NCBI GenBank assembly: GCA_045598705.1
Contig: JAZLMM010000007.1
Span: 1-64,000 of the forward strand
Length of the DNA: 64,000 bases
Direction of reading: 5' to 3'
Source of the DNA: Scatonaster sp045598705
GTDB lineage: Bacteria > Bacillota > Clostridia > Saccharofermentanales > Saccharofermentanaceae
Shown: one piece after another, positions 16,797-25,987 of the stretch
How the letters are laid out: each line of letters starts with the position of its first letter
Numbering within the stretch: position 1 is the stretch's first letter
Notes under the pieces: model-generated
Database searches by the model: none
What the model was told of the DNA's origin: nothing
What the model saw: only the letters and a program-made list of their open reading frames with translations
Program-made: the position numbers and the translations under genes

Positions 16797-17489
16797 ATGA
16801 ATCCTCACGATGTGATAACTGAAGCACTCAAGGAAGATGTGCAGACCATTCCGCAGTATCTCGAGTATGAAGCACCAGCTCTCAATGAGAAGGAGTGGCT
16901 TCGCTATGCAGGGGTTCCGTTCTACGATCAAGATTCGGTCAGAACAACGCCGGAGATGATGGCGTTGATGGAACAAGCACGTCAGCTTCTTGCGGGCCAG
17001 TGCACCTATCGCGTGAGTTTTCTGGTTGCGCCTATTACACGAGATGAAGAAGGCTACCCGATTCTTCCTTTCAACCAGCATTCGGAGAAACTTCGTGCGA
17101 ACCTAGAAGGCTGTAACAAGGTCGTACTCTTTGCAGCAACGATTGGCACGGGAATCGATCGGTTGATCCAAAGATATGAGCGAGTGAAACCCCAGCTGGC
17201 GCTGATGCTTCAGGGACTGGGCGCAGAGCGTGTAGAGTCGCTGTGCGATGTTTTTGACGCAGAGGTAAGTCAAGCGGCTTCCTTGCGAAGTGGTGAGGTT
17301 TCCGCACTTGAGGCGCCGTCAATGACCCACCGAAGATTTTCCCCAGGATATGGCGATCTTCCAATCAGTGTACAGAAAGAATTCCTCGCATGCTTGGACG
17401 CGGAACGACGTCTAGGCATCACGCTCAACGACTCATTCTTAATGTCCCCAAGTAAAAGCGTCACCGCAATCATTGGCATTTGCGGGTGA
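16797..17489 (+). CDS. Stand-alone methionine synthase activation domain protein
   Basis: A 230-residue protein whose C-terminal half matches the activation domain that in E. coli MetH is the fourth module: RFSPGYGDLPISVQKEFLACLDAERRLGITLNDSFLMSPSKSV, in the region that binds S-adenosylmethionine. It should allow reductive remethylation of cob(II)alamin in the companion MetH, which lacks this domain. It sits between metF and metH. The reductant, a flavodoxin or ferredoxin, is not encoded next to it. Confidence 0.88.
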   Translation: MNPHDVITEALKEDVQTIPQYLEYEAPALNEKEWLRYAGVPFYDQDSVRTTPEMMALMEQARQLLAGQCTYRVSFLVAPITRDEEGYPILPFNQHSEKLRANLEGCNKVVLFAATIGTGIDRLIQRYERVKPQLALMLQGLGAERVESLCDVFDAEVSQAASLRSGEVSALEAPSMTHRRFSPGYGDLPISVQKEFLACLDAERRLGITLNDSFLMSPSKSVTAIIGICG

Positions 17490-17536
17490 TTTTGTGGTAC
17501 AATCCACGAAGAGACTGTCGTTAAAGGGGACTTGCT

Positions 17537-19987
17537 ATGCGTATTCTGGATTACATGAAAGATCATTTCCTATTCCTTGATGGAGGAATGGGTACGTTGC
17601 TACAGGAAGCGGGACTTCAACCTGGAGAGCTTCCGGAGCGTTGGAACGTCTCCCATCCGGAGGAGATTATTAAGATTCAGCAGTCCTACTTCGATGCCGG
17701 CAGTAATCTTGTATTGAGTAATACATTCGGTGCCAACGGTCTGAAATTTGCCGACGAGGAACTCGAGACGGTAATCTTCGCCGCTGTCCGCAATGCTCGC
17801 GAAGCGGCTTCTCGAAGCACGGGAACGCAGGAGAAGTTCGTCGCTCTGGATATCGGTCCGCTTGGCAAGCTTCTGAAGCCTTACGGCGATTATGAATTCG
17901 AAGATGCGGTCGCGATGTATAGTAAGTCTGTACGATTGGGTGTAAAAGCGGGTGTAGACGTCATCTTCATCGAGACCATGAACGATAGTTACGATACGAA
18001 GGCGGCGCTTCTGGCCGCCAAAGAGAACAGTGATCTTCCAGTCTTTGTTTCCAACGCATACGGTAGTGATGGTAAGCTCATGACCGGCGCTTCGCCGGCC
18101 GCGATGGTGGCGATGCTAGAGGGCATGCATGCCGATGCCATCGGTGCCAATTGCTCGCTGGGTCCGGATCAGCTGGCTGGCGTCATGGAAGAGTATCTCC
18201 GATATGCTTCGGTGCCGGTCTTAATGAAGCCGAATGCGGGACTTCCCAGAAGTGAGAACGGAAAGACCGTCTTCGATGTGACGCCGAGTGATTTTGCCGA
18301 ATCTGTGGGAGAATTACTCGAACAGGGCATCCGGATCGCGGGTGGCTGTTGTGGCACGACGCCGGATTACATCCGTGCCGTGGTCGAGAAAGCAAGTAGC
18401 ATCCAGCCGGTTCCGACTGAGGCCAAGGAGATTTCCCTCGTGTCCTCTTATACGAATGCGGTGCAGTTCGGCGAGGAACCGATTCTCATCGGCGAACGTA
18501 TCAATCCGACAGGTAAGAAACGTTTCCAACAGGCACTTAGAGAGAACGATATAGACTATATTCTCAATGAAGCACTGAAGCAGCAGGATGCGGGCGTTCA
18601 GGTGCTGGACGTGAATGTTGGCCTTCCAGAGATCGATGAACCGGCATTCCTGCTCCATGCGGTACGCGAGATTCAGGCTGTGTCCGATCTCCCGCTGCAA
18701 CTTGATACCACAGATCCGGTGGCGATGGAAGCTGGGCTTCGCGCCTATAACGGTAAGGCGATGGTCAATTCTGTCAATGGTAAAGAAGAAGTGATGAATG
18801 CGGTGTTCCCGTTGGTGAAGAAGTACGGCGGCCTGGTCGTAGCCCTGACGCTTGACGAGAACGGGATTCCGGAGACTGCCGATGCACGTGTCGCGATTGC
18901 GGAGAAGATCATCCGCCGCGCGGCTGAATTTGGCATCGAGAAGAAAGACCTGATCTTCGACCCACTGGCGATGACAATCTCTGCAGATACCGGCGCCGCG
19001 ATGGCTACCATGGAGTCGGTACGTCGAATTCATGACGAACTGGGCGCCAACACATCTCTGGGTGTGTCGAATGTATCCTTCGGACTGCCGAATCGAAACA
19101 TCATTACATCGACATTCTTCTCGCTTTGCCTGCAAGAAGGACTTTCGGCGGCCATCATGAATCCTTATGCACAGGAAATGATGAACGTATATCATGCTTT
19201 CCGCGCACTCCATAATATGGACGAGAACTGCATGGGCTATATTGAGTACGCCCAGAATCTGCCGGCCGTTACGGCGCCGAATACAATTGCAGCGGCACCC
19301 TCTACATCAGTAGCTTCGACAAACGAAGCGAACAATGCGCCTGCTTCTGAATTACAGACAGCTATCGTTCGCGGTCTCAAGGAGAAGACAGGCGTCTTGA
19401 CTCATGCGATGCTTGCGGAGAAGAAACCACTGGAGATTATTCAATCCGAAGTCATTCCGGCACTGAATATCGTAGGTGCAGACTTCGAGAAGAAGAAAGT
19501 ATATCTACCTCAGCTTCTCATGGCGGCCGAAGCGGCCAAGAGTGCTTTTGAAGAAGTCAAACTTGCCATGGCATCGGATGCCAATGGTGAGGCAGGAGGT
19601 GCTAGTTCTCGATGTGCGTTCGTTCTGGCTACGGTTCATGGTGACATTCACGATATTGGCAAGAATATCGTGAAGCTGATCCTGGAGAACTACGGATTTG
19701 CAGTCAGCGACTTAGGCAAAGATGTGCCGGCGCAGAAAATCGTAGAAGAGACGATTCGTCTGCATGCCCCGATTGTAGGACTCTCCGCGCTGATGACCAC
19801 AACGGTTCCTGCTATGGAAGAGACCATAAAACTTCTTCGTGAGCAGGCTCCTTGGGCGAAGGTGTGCGTAGGCGGCGCGGTATTGACGCAGGAATATTCT
19901 GATGCGATTGGTGCAGACAAATACTGTAAGGATGCTATGGAGACCGTAAGATATGCGGAAGAGGTCGATCAGCTCCAGAACAAGTGA
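17537..19987 (+). CDS. metH: Cobalamin-dependent methionine synthase without activation domain
   Basis: An 816-residue MetH that methylates homocysteine using 5-methyl-tetrahydrofolate. Domains: homocysteine-binding barrel (1-290) with zinc cysteines in GANCSLGP (about 207) and GGCCGTTP (about 271); pterin-binding barrel (about 310-570) with LIGERINPTGKKRFQ and NSVNGKEEVMNAV; an Ala/Ser/Thr-rich linker near 580-610; helical cap and B12-binding domain (about 610-816) with the cobalt ligand motif DIHDIGKNIV (near 700). It ends right after the B12 domain, so reactivation must come from the separate protein upstream. An AAAGGGG site precedes the start. Confidence 0.94.
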   Translation: MRILDYMKDHFLFLDGGMGTLLQEAGLQPGELPERWNVSHPEEIIKIQQSYFDAGSNLVLSNTFGANGLKFADEELETVIFAAVRNAREAASRSTGTQEKFVALDIGPLGKLLKPYGDYEFEDAVAMYSKSVRLGVKAGVDVIFIETMNDSYDTKAALLAAKENSDLPVFVSNAYGSDGKLMTGASPAAMVAMLEGMHADAIGANCSLGPDQLAGVMEEYLRYASVPVLMKPNAGLPRSENGKTVFDVTPSDFAESVGELLEQGIRIAGGCCGTTPDYIRAVVEKASSIQPVPTEAKEISLVSSYTNAVQFGEEPILIGERINPTGKKRFQQALRENDIDYILNEALKQQDAGVQVLDVNVGLPEIDEPAFLLHAVREIQAVSDLPLQLDTTDPVAMEAGLRAYNGKAMVNSVNGKEEVMNAVFPLVKKYGGLVVALTLDENGIPETADARVAIAEKIIRRAAEFGIEKKDLIFDPLAMTISADTGAAMATMESVRRIHDELGANTSLGVSNVSFGLPNRNIITSTFFSLCLQEGLSAAIMNPYAQEMMNVYHAFRALHNMDENCMGYIEYAQNLPAVTAPNTIAAAPSTSVASTNEANNAPASELQTAIVRGLKEKTGVLTHAMLAEKKPLEIIQSEVIPALNIVGADFEKKKVYLPQLLMAAEAAKSAFEEVKLAMASDANGEAGGASSRCAFVLATVHGDIHDIGKNIVKLILENYGFAVSDLGKDVPAQKIVEETIRLHAPIVGLSALMTTTVPAMEETIKLLREQAPWAKVCVGGAVLTQEYSDAIGADKYCKDAMETVRYAEEVDQLQNK

Positions 19988-20045
19988 ACATGTCGTGGAA
20001 GAATCGTTGTTGATACAGAAGAGATTTTTCCAATGCTAAATTTGA

Positions 20046-20051
20046 TATAAT
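20046..20051 (+). promoter_or_regulatory. Extended -10 promoter of the GH5 gene
   Basis: TGATATAAT is 33 bases upstream of the start codon; the -35 region is poor. Confidence 0.4.
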
Positions 20052-20083
20052 AAATGCAATGCGTAAGTGAAGGAGAAGGGCGT

Positions 20084-21112
20084 ATGAAAGTTTGGGAAGG
20101 ATATCAGAAAGGCGTCAATCTGGGCGGCTGGTTATCCCAGTGCGACGATACAGAAGAGACATACAGTACTTTCGTAAAAGAAGAAGATATCAGAACGATT
20201 AAGGAATGGGGCATGGATCATGTCCGCGTGCCCTTCGATTATGAACTAGTGGAAGAGAAAGATGGCACGCCAATTGAGCGCGGCTACGAACATATTCAGG
20301 ACGCGATTGACTGGTGCGGCAAATATGGTCTCAACATGGTGCTCGATCTCCATAAGACGATGGGATATTCCTTCGATGAAGGGGAGAAAGAGGTGGGATT
20401 CTTCGATAGCGAAGCACTTCAGGAACGTTTCTATACGCTTTGGGAGAATGTGGCGACGCGCTTCGGGAAATACGAAGGTCGAGTAGCCTTCGAACTATTG
20501 AACGAAGTGACCGATCAGGCATTCTGCGAGCGGTGGAATCAAATCTCTTATGAATGCATTCGTCGAATCCGAAACATCGCACCGACCATTAAGATCCTTG
20601 TCGGTGGCTACTGGAACAATAGTGTCGATTCGGTCAAAGATCTCGCTATGCCTTATGATGAGAACATCATCTACAATTTCCACTGTTACGAGCCGCTGAT
20701 CTTCACCCACCAAGGTGCGCCTTGGGTGTCCTCGATGGATACATCTTTCCGTATCAGTATTGATGCACCTTATAAGGAGATGAATGAAGCAAGTGCGAAA
20801 TATCTGCAGCAGGTAACCACCGGATTCGCAGGCTTCTCTGAGGAAGAGACGCTTACTTCGAAGTACTTCGAGAAGATTTTTGCCGAGGCAATAGCGGTTG
20901 CAGAAGAACGTGGCGTTGCGCTATACTGCGGAGAATACGGTGTGATTGATCGTGTTGCACCGGAAGATGCGGTAAGATGGTATGCTAAGATCAACGAAGT
21001 CTTCAGAAAATACAACATTGGTCGATCAGCTTGGAATTATAAGAAGATGGATTTCGGTATTTCTGATGCACGTATGGATGATGTGCGTGAGAATCTGCTG
21101 AAATACCTATAA
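20084..21112 (+). CDS. Glycoside hydrolase family 5 enzyme, cytosolic
   Basis: A 342-residue single-domain GH5-type (beta/alpha)8 glycosidase. It starts with WEGYQKGVNLGGWLSQCD, has DHVRVPFDYELVE, the acid/base in FELLNEVTD (Glu near 140) and the nucleophile in LYCGEYGVID (Glu near 284). No signal peptide, membrane segment or binding module, so it acts inside the cell, likely on imported oligosaccharides (beta-1,4- or beta-1,3-glucans or related). AAGGAGAAGGG at 20069 onward supports ATG 20084. Confidence 0.88.
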   Translation: MKVWEGYQKGVNLGGWLSQCDDTEETYSTFVKEEDIRTIKEWGMDHVRVPFDYELVEEKDGTPIERGYEHIQDAIDWCGKYGLNMVLDLHKTMGYSFDEGEKEVGFFDSEALQERFYTLWENVATRFGKYEGRVAFELLNEVTDQAFCERWNQISYECIRRIRNIAPTIKILVGGYWNNSVDSVKDLAMPYDENIIYNFHCYEPLIFTHQGAPWVSSMDTSFRISIDAPYKEMNEASAKYLQQVTTGFAGFSEEETLTSKYFEKIFAEAIAVAEERGVALYCGEYGVIDRVAPEDAVRWYAKINEVFRKYNIGRSAWNYKKMDFGISDARMDDVRENLLKYL

Positions 21113-21132
21113 TCCTTGAGGGAGGTCTAAAC

Positions 21133-21255
21133 ATGGCAGGAAGAGGAAGCAAATCCAAATACAACACAGCGGCAAGAATCGTTGCGCTGTTGATTGCGAT
21201 TATGATGCTTTCATCGATTTTTGTGCTGATTGCAATTGCAGTTCACATGGTGTAA
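21133..21255 (+). CDS. Small single-span membrane protein, 40 residues
   Basis: A 40-residue frame beginning MAGRGSKSKYNTAARIVALL, with a positively charged N-terminus and one hydrophobic helix (IVALLIAIMMLSSIFVLIAIAV) reaching to the end. GGGAGG at 21119-21124 is well placed, which makes translation credible. It resembles the small DUF4044-type membrane peptides of Firmicutes in size and layout, but I cannot claim membership. It follows the GH5 gene by 20 bp in the same direction. Confidence 0.65.
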   Translation: MAGRGSKSKYNTAARIVALLIAIMMLSSIFVLIAIAVHMV

Positions 21256-21269
21256 AGGAATCTTCGGTT

Positions 21270-23009
21270 TTACGAAGGAATATCCTGGATATATTTCAAC
21301 CCGTCCTCATGGAAGGTGTAGGCGTACTGTTGTAGTTTCTCACTGACAAAAGCGTGATAATTGTCCATACGGATAAAGCTATTCACACGGTCGTACCATT
21401 CTGGATTAGGTGAGGCCTCGACATAGAACAGAATCAGAATCTGCGTATCGCCTTCAAACATAATCTTATCTCCGGACTTGCGGGCAGAATCGAAGATCCA
21501 TGCATCAACCTCATCAGAGTGGTTGCCTGGATAAATCGAAGTTTTCTGTTCAGCTCGCATGGAACCATCCAATAACTGATCCACATAGGTCGTCTCCAAA
21601 GTAAGCATGCTGGCTTCATCTGTGATGCTGTCGAAAATCGTCTGTGAGGCAGGAAGAATCTCGCTTGCCGGAAGTCCTGGTACACCGTTCTCTACGTCTT
21701 CCAAATTAATGGTGAAGAAACGCACATTACGAAGTGGCTCTTCCTGACGCACGCGATCGACGAAGCAGAAGATGATTGGGAAGCCATACTCATCCTGAAA
21801 AATCACCGTATCGCCAGAGATACGTGATTGATCGAATAGCCATGTGCGCCATTCACCGGCATCCAATTCAGAGTAGCGCACATTCTTGTGAAGAGTAGAG
21901 TCTGGAATCAACAACTTCTGCTGCATCTCACCAGAGAAATACTTCGCTGCGACAGTCTGAAATTGAGACTGGTCGTGATTCATCTCCTCTACGATTTTCT
22001 GCGCATTGATGTTAGCGGTTTTGACATAACTCTCTTCGCGTGCTTCGAAGGTGATTCGAATGGCGCGGTAGGAGACGAGGTCATATGAATTGCGTGAATC
22101 CTGATAGGCGGCCTCGGCTTGCTCCTTCGTTGCTTTCAGTTCTGCTAGTTTCTGATTGGCTGCATATTCCTGCGTGAAATACACCTTCGGTAGCACTTCC
22201 GTGATGAGCTTTCGGTCTACATATGGGCCGAAAGTGCCCTTAATATAGGTGCTAAGATCCACATCGATGGCTTCGGCCTTAGTCTTGAGCCATTCAATGT
22301 AAGCTTCTGCACGTTTCTTATGATCTTCTGTGATAGAGTATCCATGCTCGACTGCATCATCATACAGCATATAGGTAGTTTGTATTTCTTTGGCCGTAAC
22401 ATCGAGAAAGTAATCGCGATAGGTGGCGAAACCATTCTCTCCTGGAGAGGAAAGCATGGTCGCAGTATTCTCTTTGAAAATGTCAACGCCATTCTCTAAC
22501 AAGACATAGTGATACATGAAACTAAATTCGGCATTCGACACATCGTGGTTCCCAACGGTGAGGGGGCTTGTCATACGTTCGTTCAGATTGCCCAGAGTGA
22601 TAACAGAGAATATCAGTACCAACAAGGCGGCGACAATTGTCACAATCAAGATCGTTTTCGGCTTGCGATTATATTTTAGACCTTCACCTACCGGTTCCGC
22701 ATCTGCGGGACGGGTAGAATGCTCAATGAAAATCGGCGCATCCGGATCATTCTCGGCAGAAACTGATGTGATCTCGTGAGCTGCCATTGCCATGGGAACT
22801 GGTTCATCCATTTCCCATTCATCCGCCGTTATCTCATCCGACTGCGGGATGATTTCCGAGTCGACAGGTTCGAGCGAGTCATCCTCATCCTGAACATCTG
22901 GATCCGAAAGAAGCTCCGAAGGAGAAGATGTCTCTTGATCGTTTGGATTCACAAGTTCAGGTGTTCCTACCTCTGTCTGTGCTAAGTTATCTTGCTTGTT
23001 TTTCTTCAT
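21270..23009 (-). CDS. Membrane-anchored PrsA/SurA-like foldase-like protein
   Basis: The 579-residue protein starts with a very acidic cytosolic segment of about 115 residues, then a membrane helix (TILIVTIVAALLVLIFSVITLG), then an outer part of about 440 residues. The outer part has the helical pattern seen in SurA/PrsA chaperone regions (NAEFSFMYHYVLLENG, YLDVTAKEIQTTYMLYDDAVEHGYSIT) and two regions that may be degenerate parvulin domains. Function as an extracellular folding helper is inferred and uncertain. ATG 23009 was preferred over an upstream GTG at 23051. It is convergent with the 40-residue gene and divergent from the YfhO operon. Confidence 0.6.
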   Translation of the reverse strand: MKKNKQDNLAQTEVGTPELVNPNDQETSSPSELLSDPDVQDEDDSLEPVDSEIIPQSDEITADEWEMDEPVPMAMAAHEITSVSAENDPDAPIFIEHSTRPADAEPVGEGLKYNRKPKTILIVTIVAALLVLIFSVITLGNLNERMTSPLTVGNHDVSNAEFSFMYHYVLLENGVDIFKENTATMLSSPGENGFATYRDYFLDVTAKEIQTTYMLYDDAVEHGYSITEDHKKRAEAYIEWLKTKAEAIDVDLSTYIKGTFGPYVDRKLITEVLPKVYFTQEYAANQKLAELKATKEQAEAAYQDSRNSYDLVSYRAIRITFEAREESYVKTANINAQKIVEEMNHDQSQFQTVAAKYFSGEMQQKLLIPDSTLHKNVRYSELDAGEWRTWLFDQSRISGDTVIFQDEYGFPIIFCFVDRVRQEEPLRNVRFFTINLEDVENGVPGLPASEILPASQTIFDSITDEASMLTLETTYVDQLLDGSMRAEQKTSIYPGNHSDEVDAWIFDSARKSGDKIMFEGDTQILILFYVEASPNPEWYDRVNSFIRMDNYHAFVSEKLQQYAYTFHEDGLKYIQDIPS

Positions 23010-23230
23010 GCTTCCTATACCATTTTTGCACAAATTACTACATATATTCACATCTACTCTAACATAAAACGTGCATAAAATACATTTCCATAAGGTTACA
23101 AGACATGTGTCGGTCTATATGGTAAAATGTTCCATGCGGATTATATAGTACCTATATAAAAATTGGAAATCTGGTTTACATATCAGGTTTCCGATGCATC
23201 CACGATCTTGAATGATGCAGAGGATTGATC
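23010..23230. promoter_or_regulatory. Divergent promoter region
   Basis: A 221-bp region between two divergent genes. It holds a TGGTAAAAT -10-like element near 23120 and a palindrome TTATATAG-TAC-CTATATAA (23141-23159) that could be an operator or part of a promoter. No gene is seen. Confidence 0.45.
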
Positions 23231-25987
23231 ATGCGACCATCAAATAAACGATTCCTACATAGATTGTCTGAACGCCAGTTCCATATCTATGCTTTCTTTA
23301 TTCCAGCACTCTTAATGCTTGCTGTATTTGCCATACTTCAGGTTCATCCCTTTGGCGCCGGCGAGAATATGATTCTTACGGTGGATTGCTACCATCAGTA
23401 CGCACCGTTTTTAGTCGAGACGAGAAATAAGATCCTATCCGGTGAGAGTTTATTCTTCTCATGGAATGTCGGTCTGGGAACGAATTTCTGGGCAGTATTT
23501 GCAAACTACTGTTCCAGTCCACTTAATATCTTGGCCGTATTTTTCCCGCCGAAGTATATCGGTGACTGTATTGCACTATTGGCAATCTTGCGTTGTGGAT
23601 TGACAGGACTGTTCATGTCCTACCTTCTTTCAGAACTGGATCACAAACGCAAAGACCTTTGTCTGACTGCATTCTCATCTACCTATGCACTTTGTGGCTG
23701 GGCCATTTCCTATTTCTGGAACATCATGTGGCACGATGCGGTGGTGCTTCTCCCGTTGATCGTCTTGGGACTTCTGAAGATGTTTAAAGAGAAGAAACCA
23801 CTTCTATACTGTCTATCCCTTGCGATCTGCCTGCTTTCGAATTTCTATTCTGGATATTTTGTATGCTTGTTCCTCGTTTTCTTCGCGCCGATTCTGTATA
23901 TTTCGGTGACTGAGTCCGTTACGTTGAAGAATTTCTGGTCGGCGGTATGGCGGTTCGTCGTTTACTCGCTGATTGCAGGAGGTTTATCCGCATTCCTTAC
24001 TTTGTCGACTTACATCACTTTGCAGGATTCATCCGCGACAGGAGGAACGTTCCCAAAGAAGTTCCAGGTCATGAACGACATGTTCGACTTTATCAGCCGA
24101 TTCTTCGTGGCACCTAATCCGAATATTCGTGATGGCATGGCCAACGTATATAGTGGCATTTTTATTGCCATGCTGATTCCTCTGTTCTTCCTATGCAAGA
24201 AGATTCGTCTGAGAGAGAAGATTGCATATGGCGTCGGTCTGGCCATTATGTATATCAGCCTTACCAGCCGTATGATGACCTATATCTGGCATGGATTCCA
24301 TTTTCCGAATCAGATTCCATATCGCCAAGCTTTCCTGATTTCTTTCCTAGTCGTTCTTATGGCTTACAAGGTGCTTCGTAATCTGAAGAGTTTCACGAAA
24401 CGAGAACTGATGGTGCCGTGTCTTTCAATGATCGCTTTCCTTATTCTTTACGAGAAGATCGGTGAAGGAGAAGAAGGGTACCTTGCGATGGGATTATCGT
24501 TCTTGTTCCTCATCCTGTATACAGCAGTTATGCGTGTGATTGCAGAGAATAGAAAGAGCGCTATGTTCCAGCAGATTCTTCTGTTCTGTGTGCTGACTGC
24601 TGAATTGGCTACATCTACGATTGCAACCGTCAGTCTGGTTGCAGCGCACGAGAGTTTTACCGGATGGAAATTCTACGCTTCACACTACGATGAAGTGCAA
24701 CAGTTGGTGGAAGAGTCAGAAGAGAAATGCGAATATGGATTTGAACGTTCGGAGATCTGCCCAGCTTATATTTGTAATCAGCCAGCACTATATAATATGA
24801 AGGGTATATCCATCTTCACCTCAACAGCACGTGAAAGCTTCGTGAAATTTATCAAGAATCTTGGCTTCCACAATAATGGCATAAACAGTATGAGAAGTTA
24901 TGGCATGACCGAAGTAACATGTAGTCTTTTCGGCGTGCGCAACATCTACGATATATACGCCAATTCACCGATCCCAGTCTGCTTCAAAGAAGTAGAGAAT
25001 GATACGTCACTTCATAAGCACGTCAATCCAGACGCCTTGGCGTTGGGCTATATGGTCAACGAGGATGTCCTGACATACCACATGGATCAGATTTCGGTTC
25101 CTTTTATTTCTACCAGTGCATTCGTAAAAAGTATGGGTATCTCAAAACCAGTTTATCAGGAGATTGACTTAAGTTTTGAAGAACTAAATACGTTGCTTGC
25201 GGATGGTGGCAATAATCGAACCGGATACAAGTTTAATTTCAGTGGCGGTAAGAAGGCCTCCCTTACACTCGTTCCAGAGAATGCACCGGTTGGATCGCAT
25301 CTTTACATTTTTGTAGTTTCTTCTGTAGCCCCATCTATGAAGATTGAGGACAGAGATATTCTGACAGATGAGACGACGTCCACCAACGTGACGGCACGTA
25401 CAGGTCAGATACTGGATATTGGCTATGTGACGGACAATTCAGATAAGAGAGTTACACTTACATTTAATGATGATTCGCTGACAGGTAACATCTGGATTCA
25501 GTGTGCACAAGTTGATGATGAAGCCTATCAGGAAATGTTGGATAAGCTTAGCGATGAACAGTTGAAAGTGGTTTCCTATGATTCTACTCACGTAGAGGGA
25601 ACGATTACAGCGAACGAAGATGGCGTGCTCTTCCTTTCTATTCCTTATGATGAAAACTGGACCGCGAAAGTCGATGGTCAAGAAGCAGAAATTCTTTCCA
25701 TTGATGAAGCATTTATGGGAATCAAGCTCACTTCTGGCACACATAATATATCCCTGGAATACTATCCGGCGAAATTCAAACTTTGTGTGGCTATTTCATT
25801 GGCAAGCTTAGCGTTACTGCTTGTACTTATGGCAATCCGTGAGATTCTTGGTGTGCGAAGAAGGAGATTGCAATACGCAAGACAGACGACTTCAAAGATT
25901 GAAGAGATCACTGACGAAAGCGTAGTGGAAGAACAGGCAGAACCTGCCGATGAACCAACTGAAGCGGAGGAAGAAATAGAAGAATGA
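23231..25987 (+). CDS. YfhO-family polytopic membrane protein 1
   Basis: A 918-residue protein with a dozen or more membrane helices over residues 20-480, then a large outer domain (about 480-860), a last helix (VAISLASLALLLVLMAI) and an acidic cytosolic tail. The early PFGAGENMILTVDCYHQYAPFLVETRNKILSGESLFFSWNVGLG segment is a hallmark of YfhO proteins, which belong to the GT-C glycosyltransferase-like superfamily. In Bacillus and Listeria, YfhO/GtcA-like systems add sugars to teichoic acids or lipids; the acceptor here is unknown. AGAGGA at 23218 onward supports ATG 23231. Its stop overlaps the start of the next gene by four bases. Confidence 0.88.
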   Translation: MRPSNKRFLHRLSERQFHIYAFFIPALLMLAVFAILQVHPFGAGENMILTVDCYHQYAPFLVETRNKILSGESLFFSWNVGLGTNFWAVFANYCSSPLNILAVFFPPKYIGDCIALLAILRCGLTGLFMSYLLSELDHKRKDLCLTAFSSTYALCGWAISYFWNIMWHDAVVLLPLIVLGLLKMFKEKKPLLYCLSLAICLLSNFYSGYFVCLFLVFFAPILYISVTESVTLKNFWSAVWRFVVYSLIAGGLSAFLTLSTYITLQDSSATGGTFPKKFQVMNDMFDFISRFFVAPNPNIRDGMANVYSGIFIAMLIPLFFLCKKIRLREKIAYGVGLAIMYISLTSRMMTYIWHGFHFPNQIPYRQAFLISFLVVLMAYKVLRNLKSFTKRELMVPCLSMIAFLILYEKIGEGEEGYLAMGLSFLFLILYTAVMRVIAENRKSAMFQQILLFCVLTAELATSTIATVSLVAAHESFTGWKFYASHYDEVQQLVEESEEKCEYGFERSEICPAYICNQPALYNMKGISIFTSTARESFVKFIKNLGFHNNGINSMRSYGMTEVTCSLFGVRNIYDIYANSPIPVCFKEVENDTSLHKHVNPDALALGYMVNEDVLTYHMDQISVPFISTSAFVKSMGISKPVYQEIDLSFEELNTLLADGGNNRTGYKFNFSGGKKASLTLVPENAPVGSHLYIFVVSSVAPSMKIEDRDILTDETTSTNVTARTGQILDIGYVTDNSDKRVTLTFNDDSLTGNIWIQCAQVDDEAYQEMLDKLSDEQLKVVSYDSTHVEGTITANEDGVLFLSIPYDENWTAKVDGQEAEILSIDEAFMGIKLTSGTHNISLEYYPAKFKLCVAISLASLALLLVLMAIREILGVRRRRLQYARQTTSKIEEITDESVVEEQAEPADEPTEAEEEIEE

